In this document: piece after piece, positions 56,141 through 64,000 of the stretch
How the letters are laid out: every line of letters starts with the position of its first letter
Numbering within the stretch: position 1 is the first letter of the stretch
NCBI RefSeq assembly: GCF_963678635.1
Contig: NC_087069.1
Location: forward strand, 54,356,928 to 54,420,927
DNA length: 64,000 nt
Direction of reading: 5' to 3'
Source: Symsagittifera roscoffensis
Lineage: Eukaryota > Xenacoelomorpha > Acoela > Convolutidae
The notes under the pieces: generated by a model
Told to the model about the DNA's origin: nothing
The model's input: the letters and a program-made list of their open reading frames with translations, nothing else
Database searches by the model: none
Program-made: the position numbers and the translations under genes

Positions 56141-59100
56141 ATGGAAAACACAGAAGTTCCGACAAATGAAAATAATGAAAACAGTGAAAAACAGGATAAA
56201 GTTTTTGGAGATGAGCAAAACGAAGCCGGACCCGAGATTTCAAGCTCCAGCCAGAACACAAATGCAGTCCTGGGAACTGGAATTGTGCGGTTCACAAACG
56301 GAGAGCAAAATGAAGGAGGGCCGCCATTCATGCGAGTAAATGCAAACGCAAAGGGAGATGAGGATATCAGTGATCTAGTCGAGCAGATTCAAAACTCAGC
56401 TTGGAATCTGTCAAAACCCTCCTTGATTATCTCAGTGACTGGAGGAGCGTCAGATTTCAAAATGAAGAAAAAAGTGAGTACACTTATCTGTAGAAAATTA
56501 GAAGAAGAAGAGTATCACAAACATAAGAGTATTCGTAACGACAGCTTGCTGAATTTTTTTCTCAAATATATCAAAAAATGCAAGTTGAATTGTGAGAGTG
56601 ACGCTATATTTACCCGGATTGACCAAAATGGCTAATTTTACGAAAAAATCGACAACCATATAAAATTATGCACATCCACAAATACAGAAAATTGCATGAA
56701 AAGTCTACGATAAGGATTTTCCAATTATGGAGTGTGTATAATTAATTTTTTTTCCATATGCCAAAAATTTGCTTTTTTTACTTCTAAGCTTTTCTCAAAC
56801 CTCTGGGTTGTTTTCGTAAAAGAACACATGTTACAAGTTTATGTACAGTTTAAGCCGCTGGCAACACATGTTACCAACGGCTTAACAGTGTTTCATGTAC
56901 GAGGCATGAAAACTACCTAAATATAATTGTCTTACAAAAACACAATTATGAAAATAAAGAACTTCCAAATTAAAAATTTTTTTGAATTTGAAACTTTGAT
57001 TTTTAAGGTAATTTTTGGAGCTAAAAAAAGGTTATTTCAAAAATGCAGATTAACAAGGATAGCCGGTTATTGTGCAAGTAGCAAAGAATGTTTCGACCGT
57101 ACTTTTTAGAAAACTGCGGTGTAAAAAGTTTTTTTTTTCCAAATTTGTGTAGTTTTTTTCTGCTTGGTGCGATAAATCGATCTGACTTAAAAAAAATCTA
57201 GGCATAATAAACAGTCAGAAAAAAAATTGGCAAATTGGACAAACATTTTTATAGGAAATTGACTAGAAAGCTAAGAAAAACTTTAAATGTAGCTAAAAAA
57301 CTCCAAAAACTAGTTTTGCTTGCTTAAAATTAAATTTTACGGTCTGAAAAAAAGCATAATTTACGCAAAATTTCAAAATACTCAAGCCGGTTTTTCTCGA
57401 CACAGTAAAAAGTTTTGGAAATTTTTAATGTGGTTCGAATAACGACTGATTAGACTTTAGTGTGATATATCACTCAACCCAGTACCCAGTCCGACAATTA
57501 TTTGTTGTATCTGATTTTACCTGGAAATTAAAAAGCAAAAACAAAACTAAAAATCACCCGAATACAAAGTTCCTTCACATTTTCAATGGGCGGAAAAAAG
57601 TTCTTGGTGTCGCTATCACAAAAAATTTAGTCACACAAAACAGTAGTTCAATTGACATTTTTTTTGTATATGTTTCCACTGACCGTATCTGTTTTCACTG
57701 TGACATAGCGCGAGATCGCAACCCTACACAAGTAAATATACATGGAAAAAATTTAAAATTTTTATAGTTTTATATGCCAAACTTTGGAGTAAGTTTTCAG
57801 CTCCACTGGTTTGAAACCTCTGAAAGATTTTTGAGCAAAAACCTGAAAAATTTGTTGTCGAAATGCAGTTTTTCAAAAACTTGTTGAAAAAAATCAAATT
57901 TTTTTCTCGATCGGCACTACTAGTTTTGTTGAAGTAATTCGACAACAAAGCTTTTCATAAGATTTTTTCAGGTGAGGGGTATACATTTGTAAACCCCTGG
58001 AATTGAAAATATAATCCTTTGCTCGTTTTGATTTGAAAAGCAAGTTTTTTTTTCTAAAGCTGGCAAGATCAAATGAAAGCAAAAAAAAATCAGCAGCAGG
58101 AAGTAAAACAATATTGAAAATTACAAATCATATCCTATTTTTAAAAACTCATATGTTTTCCTGAATACCTGCAGGGAATCCACCAAAAAGAAAAAAGTCA
58201 AATAATCGATCAGTACACAGTTATAATTGGGGGACTGCTTGCTGAAACACATTTTCACAATTGTTCATATCACAACTAAACCGTATTATGTTTGCTGTTT
58301 ATAACTCGAAGAAAACCACGAAACTCTCACCTACTGTTTGTTTGATTTTAATGTTTCTTATGCGAGAAAATATGTCGAACAGTCAATTACGTTTGACATA
58401 TGCAACAACTTTTTATCACATTTAGGCAAAATCCTAAAACTTCGAAGCACGATGGTTGCATCCAAACACGCAATCAGTAAAAAGATAAAATAATCGATCA
58501 TATTACAATTATAATTGTACTTCTATCGAAATTTTAATTATTTTGAAGCGCCAAATTCAGATGTTTAAACAATTTATAATCCACTATAATGATAAAATTT
58601 TTCGTGACATTATAATAAATTGAAACCAATTATAAAAAAAAAACAATTTTTTTTCGAAAATATCTTATAATCTCCTTTAATCTCTTATAATCTCTAATAA
58701 AATCTTAAAATCTCTTATAATGTCTTATAATCTATTATAATCAAATATAATAGATAATTATACTTTTTCTGTCAAAAATCTCTCAAAGTGAGATGTCTTG
58801 TAACTCTTTGGCTCATCTAAACGCAAAATCTTACCACGAAACAAAACTTTCGTAGAGATCTCTTCATATTAGTTGAAAGAATCCCGCGGTAGGTGAGACA
58901 TAACTCTTCTATATAAATCACGTATAAATCATGTAGAAAACAAAAACTTAAAATGTACATCACTAAACAACTATAATCAAGAAGAAATTTGTAAAAAAAA
59001 AATTGAATTGATTCGAAAAATTTTCCACATAAAACAACGTCTACGAAAAGCATAAAACAAAAACAATTCGTTTGCAAGGTCGAAGACAAATTATACCAAC

Positions 59101-62100
59101 AAAAGTGACTATAAACAATTATAATCGATTGTCATAGATTTTGTCTGCAAAACAAATAAATTAGAAATGCGGATAAAAATAATCGATTTTAATCGATTAA
59201 TTTGTATTACAAAAGATAAAACTTGATTTCAAAAGAAAGACTAAAATCAACTATTATTTGATTTTAAAAAAAGTTTTCTCATTTTTTGTAAGAATGGTAC
59301 TAAAATCATAATATAATCGATTATTAACGCTTGAATGGCTATGAAATCTAATCTACCCGCACTGATAAAAATGGATTAGGATCGATTATAGTATGAAAAA
59401 AGTACGTTGATTAAAATTAGATCGTCTTTACTCTGCAAAAAAGTACCAAATTTTATAAAAAATAAAGATTGATTTGAACTAAAATCGAGTAAAACTGATC
59501 TTAAAATCCCAGCTAAAAAAACTTAAAAACTCAACTCGATTTATATCCCTTTTTTTCTGTCAAAATTTGTTTTTATTTTTAAGGGGATTAAAACGGATTC
59601 GATCAGTTCCATCAGTTTCGAGTTTTCAATGCATTTATTCATGGCCCATGATTTTAGATTTTACAATCATAGCGTATTGTAGCTTTGAAAATACCAAATA
59701 AAAGAACAAAAAAATGATATTATTATATGATTTCCTTGCATTTTTTGGGGTCACAAACGGATCTATATTGACTCTTTTCTTGATTCGTTTCATAATTTTT
59801 TAATCAAAACCTGATTTTCATTCATGATTTTCTATAATTTAATTGCTTATTATTGAGTTCATAATTTGTTTTATTCTGATCATTTTTTTGTTATTTGCAT
59901 AAGATTTTGCCCCTTATTTGATTTATATGGATTTTCTGTGATTTCGTTGCATATTTTCGAGCTTAGTATCTGATTTATGTGCATCATTTTTTTAAGTTCT
60001 ATAACATCTGGCTCGTGTGTTTTTATTTAGAAAGTATCGAGAATAAAATATTTCAATCATTTACTTTAAATAGTATGTTTTTTTTGCCTTAATAGCAAAA
60101 ACTTGAGTTTAGTGAGTCCCAAAAACCCCGCAAATTAATTTAATTAGGTTTTTAAGACACTTAAATCAATCCAAAATTTTCAAAAAAGATCGATTTAAAA
60201 TGGATTTAAGTGAGATTTAGATATATTTTAGTGATTCGAAAAACCCATCCTTATCGATTTAAATCGATTCTTAAGACACTTTAGTCGATCCAATTTTTCG
60301 AAAACGATCCATGTTTTAAATCGATTTTAAAACAATCCAAATTTTCAATCCATTTAAGTTCGTATAATGTACATTGCTAATTGATTTGGATCGATTTAAA
60401 ATCGATTTAAAACCAGTTTAAATCGATTCGAAACCATTTTCGTCAGTGCGGGTTTAGTAGCTCATACAAATTGAAATAAAAACAATTAGATTTTTACTTA
60501 CAGCTACAAGAAAACTAAAATAGTCTAAACTCACAAAATACACTGATAACAGTTCTTTGAAATTGGTGTTTATGAACTACGTTATCGACAAAGCTTACAA
60601 AAACCTTAAAAAAATTTTCGAAAAACCTTTTTTTAGAAAAGATTTAGTCTTGCAAATAACAAGAAGAATAACGTTTTATGCTCAACTGTGGAAATTCAGT
60701 AATTTTGGAAACTTAAAAAATGAAAACACTATTCATACAATTCTCTCCTAAAAAAATTTTCTTCATTTTTTTGCAATTTTTAAATCTAATTAAATGAAGT
60801 CTGTGCATGAGACACCATTCCTTTGATAACAGTTTCATACTTTTGTAGGACCACGAAAAACTCAGACAAGGTCTTCAAAGAGTACTGGACACAAAAGGAG
60901 CCTGGCTAATCAGCGGTGGGACGAATAAGGGCATTATGAAAATATGCGGTGAGGCTGTGAGAGATAACGTTCTGAGCAAATTGACGGCTTCTGATAGCAG
61001 GTACAACAACAATTCAGCTGATATAACATCATTTTTATTCATAAATACTAGGTTTGATATCATATTTTCTTCCTTCCTGGGTTGACCTCCATAGACCAAA
61101 AATGCTAATGATACAATTCCATAAACTAAACCCTATGAAAAAATACTAATCATACAAATTTCATACATTTTGCAAAAATGGTGTCGTCGAATTTTCGAAA
61201 AACTTTTCTCTTGTTTTGGCATAAAATTCGGTGTATAATACTTAATAAAAAAGAAAAACTTTTTGTCAAAAAAAATGCTAATCATAAAGTTTCCATATAT
61301 GAAAAATGTCATATAAAATATGACTAGCATTTTTTTGATGGCGACGACAAAAATTGATCAAAATATTTTTGAAATTGCCCCCAAAAACTGTTTTGTGTTT
61401 TTTTTCAACTGCAAATTGATTTTCGTACTCAAATAAACATTTTTGAAAAAAAAAATTGAATGCAAAATTAAATTTTTTGTGTGTATAACCTAGTCCTGGA
61501 TATACTAATAGTGGATTTTTTTCCTTTTCTCGTCATAACTTTTTTCAAAAACGCTTTTCTTTCTTTGTATGACCTGTTTTTGTATGCCTTGATCAATGTC
61601 TGATAATTTAAAAATTCAAATTTTAGAAATAATCATCTTTGAAAAAATTGCCGAAATTTAGAAGTTCGTTACGGCCAAACCTTTGGTTAGTTCGTTTGAG
61701 TAACCAAGATGTATGTCATTTGTATTCGATTACAAACACAACCAAAAAATTTTGAGAAATTAAAATGTAAAAAATCATTATTTTTGGTTTATGGAAAAAA
61801 TCTAGTCATACAAATTCCATATATGAAAAATACTAATCTTAGACCTTTCATGCAATTTTCTGTACACATGGAATTGCATGAAAAGTGAATGACCAGCATT
61901 TTTGGTCATCCCGGGTTACTAGTATGTTCGCATTTTGACATTAATTTTAATTACGATTTCAACATACCTTTTAGAAGAGAGGAAAAGAACTAAGCGATAG
62001 TCTCAACTTTTCGATATGGTTTGCCAGCTAATTTGACGAGCTCGAGGAAAACTTGTTAAGTGTTGTATTATTGCAAAGCCCTATTAGTTAAGATTATGAT

Positions 62101-62888
62101 TTTCATTTTTAGGTTTTTGTTTCTGAGTCTGAATCTGATTAAATCAATGTCAAATAGTTGTCTCAGTGTTAAAAAAGAAGAAGTATTTTTAAGTTTTCCG
62201 GCTAAATTAGATAGAGTTTAATGAGACTTTGACATTCATGTTTAGTTGTAAGGAAATATCGAATGTATTTTAATTTATTTCACATTGTTTTTTAACGGAA
62301 ATGAGCCGCTTTTAAAAAATAGCAGAAGGCCTGAAAAAAGCGACCAAATCAATTGTTCAAAAAACTATATCAAAGTATTTGATGAGCAAAAGATATGTTT
62401 ATTTATATATAGAACAATCGTTTTTTTTGAAAAAAAAAAAATTTTGAAAAATTTTGCGCTTTTTTGATGATGACATCATCTTAAATTTTATTGAGCTACA
62501 TGAAACGTTCATTTTGTTTATTCAAAGTCGACAGTGTTGTTGTGGCTTAAGTTTTGGTTTACTAATTTAGCCAACAAAGATCCGTTAGATAAAACTTCGG
62601 GCGCAAATAAATCCAAAGCCATGCTCCACAATAGTTCTGTCAAGTATTGTCCGGATAGTTCAAATCAGCGCTGTCGTCTTTGAATTGTTAACTATTTGTA
62701 AAAGCCAGAACTAGTACTTAAAAGCTCAAGAATGTCAATGTCAACGATTAGAGAACTGGGACTTTTTCTGTTACAGAAATCAAACGGTGGCTATTGGAAT
62801 AGCAACATGGGGAGCAGTTTCAAAAGAAGAACTAATCTTCACACAACCTTTGGATCCTGATAAGGCGTACGATCCAGACGAACACATG
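56141..62888 (+). CDS. TRPM-family cation channel, 5' exons 1-3, continues past the right edge
   Basis: Exons 56141-56473 (111 codons from ATG), 60849-61000 and 62777-62888 join in frame with GT/AG sites. After about 60 residues of polar, Glu/Asn-rich N-terminus, the protein enters the TRPM homology region (SLOG/LSDAT-type nucleotide-binding fold): SLIISVTGGASDFKMKKK in exon 1, GAWLISGGTNKGIMKICGEAV in exon 2, and TVAIGIATWGAV in exon 3. These three glycine-rich motifs are diagnostic of TRPM channels, plasma-membrane tetrameric cation channels. The transmembrane pore and C-terminal domains are outside the window, so the subtype is undecided. The upstream sequence ends CACAGTAAAAAA before the ATG; no TATA is obvious. 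Confidence 0.93.
58660..58765 (+). repeat. Simple repeat of TCTTATAATC-type units
   Basis: AATCTCTTATAATCTCT and close variants repeat about eight times in TRPM intron 1. Degenerate microsatellite. Confidence 0.7.
59356..60452. mobile_element. 1.1-kb element with 19-bp terminal inverted repeats (MITE-like)
   Basis: CCCGCACTGATAAAAATGG at 59356-59374 and CCATTTTCGTCAGTGCGGG at 60434-60452 are inverted repeats with 17 of 19 matches. The similarity fades inward through ATCGATT. The interior has many ATCGATTTAAA-type palindromic blocks and no ORF. A non-autonomous DNA transposon is the simplest reading. No clear target duplication was found (CTA on the left, TTTA on the right). It lies in TRPM intron 1. 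Confidence 0.7.
61077..61912. mobile_element. 0.84-kb inverted-repeat element in TRPM intron 2
   Basis: GACCAAAAATGCT at 61094-61106 is the perfect inverse of 61895-61907. The ends CCTGGGTTGACC and (inverted) CCCGGGATGACC also pair. Inside, phrases such as CTAATCATACAAATTCCATATATGAAAAAT recur in both orientations. No ORF is present; MITE-like. Confidence 0.6.
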
Positions 62889-64000
62889 GTAAAAAAGAGA
62901 GAGTTTGGCCTCATTTAGAGTAGATCTCTTTTTTTTAATAACGACTCATAGTAGTAAGTAGTAATGTATCGTGTCCCGGTTCCAAGGGGGGCGGGAGGGT
63001 TCTCACGAAAAGAAAAACAAAATCCTAGGAAGGGGTCCGTATTTCGGCCCAAAAGCCAGAAGACCCCCAAGAGACTCGATACAAAATTCTTTCTTGTTCC
63101 AATTTTTGGGGTCCTAATTATTGGTCCTGCTTAATTATATAAATGAATCATATCAATTATTATATTCACTTCGGGCAAAGGAACTTCCGGCCTAGTTGAA
63201 GTTTGTTAGTGAAAGTGGAATTGACTTTTATGGTATATAAAAAAAACTTGCCGGCAAATTTGGCAGCGTAGCTTAACTGTTGGCAGCAATAGACTAATTC
63301 CTTAACTTGAGCTTTATTTTATGGTGAAAAGGCAGTAATATGAAATTTCTGGGCAAAACAAACCAAATGACAAATTTTTCAATTTTTGAAAAATTAAATT
63401 AGAGGAAGCTTGGTGTACTGAAAAAATTGATATTGAAAATTTTCAATTACAAATGTTTTCAAACACGGAAAAAAGTTCATTTTTCAAACTCTGTTATGAA
63501 CGCTAGGTCGTCTTTCTCGAGAGAGCAAAAGAATATTCAAAGAAAGAAATTGAGTAAATTTTCAAAAAACAAGTTTATTTGAGTGAGATTCAACAAATCA
63601 CTTGGCTCATTTCTACAAAATAAAAGTATGGTGTTGTGAGCTATATAAAATAGCTGATTATGAAAACGTTTTTGACTTGTTTGATTTTAACTAAATATGG
63701 ATGGATAAAAACTTGGAGCGAAAAATCCGTCTATGTTTCAACAAGCTATCAAAATAAAAAAATAAAACTTTGAGTGGTTTGTTTGACTATTTACCACCGA
63801 TACCTTAATTAGTCTAAATGGTATCTGCAAGGTCACTTTTATTTCCACTGGCTTGCAATTCACAGGTTGGAGAGGTGTTGACAAAAAAAGAATGAAACTG
63901 CAAAAAAGCAGGGTAACTCCTGTTTATTTAAAAATAGTTCACGAAAAAAATACGTATCTGAAACAGATTTATCCTGATGATTCGAACCGACAAAACTATT
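62889..64000. other. TRPM intron 3 (start), with a small inverted-repeat block
   Basis: After the donor GTAAAA at 62889 no further exon is seen. A less AT-rich block at 62965-63083 is bounded by TGTATCGTGTC and GACTCGATACA (one mismatch as inverted repeats). Confidence 0.45.

Overview
The window is nuclear DNA of an animal with an AT-rich, intron-rich genome. Two host genes are recognisable. One is a complete MOK-type (RCK/MAK-family) protein kinase gene spread over about 21 kb. The other is the 5' end of a TRPM-family cation-channel gene, which runs off the right edge. Splice sites are canonical GT/AG and introns range from 72 bp to about 5 kb. No bacterial or organellar signature is seen. 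I cannot name the species; the mobile-element content fits an invertebrate.

Layout. 1-7.3 kb (and probably to about 8.3 kb): a decayed Ty3/gypsy LTR retrotransposon on the minus strand, with Gag to the right and the integrase running off the left edge. It carries frameshifts, stops and lost catalytic residues. 8.3-12.3 kb: mostly unassigned DNA with one orphan possible exon. 12.3-33.6 kb: the MOK gene, plus strand, 13 exons inferred here, whose introns contain a tandem repeat of about 750 bp, tRNA-derived repeats and minisatellites. 33.6-35.4 kb: non-coding. 35.47-41.96 kb: a compositionally distinct, G-poor element with near-identical terminal direct repeats of about 189 bp, carrying two long intact ORFs. 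The first resembles a class III viral/retroelement envelope glycoprotein; the second is a 601-aa protein I do not recognise. No gag or pol is present. 42-56 kb: repeat-rich intergenic DNA with two separate segmental duplications. One was interrupted by an insertion flanked by 17-bp target duplications; another lies beside a partial copy of TRPM exon 1. 56.1 kb to the end: TRPM exons 1-3 with two inverted-repeat-bounded elements in intron 1 and intron 2.

The most unusual object is the 35.5-42 kb element. Its two ORFs overlap by ATGA and are intact. The terminal repeats differ at one position in 189. They look like a retroviral R region (initiator-like start, AATAAA 23 nt before the end) rather than full LTRs. 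It may be a new type of non-autonomous env-bearing retroelement, or a retrocopied subgenomic env transcript. The kinase and channel genes are ordinary host genes with no evident functional link to each other or to the element.
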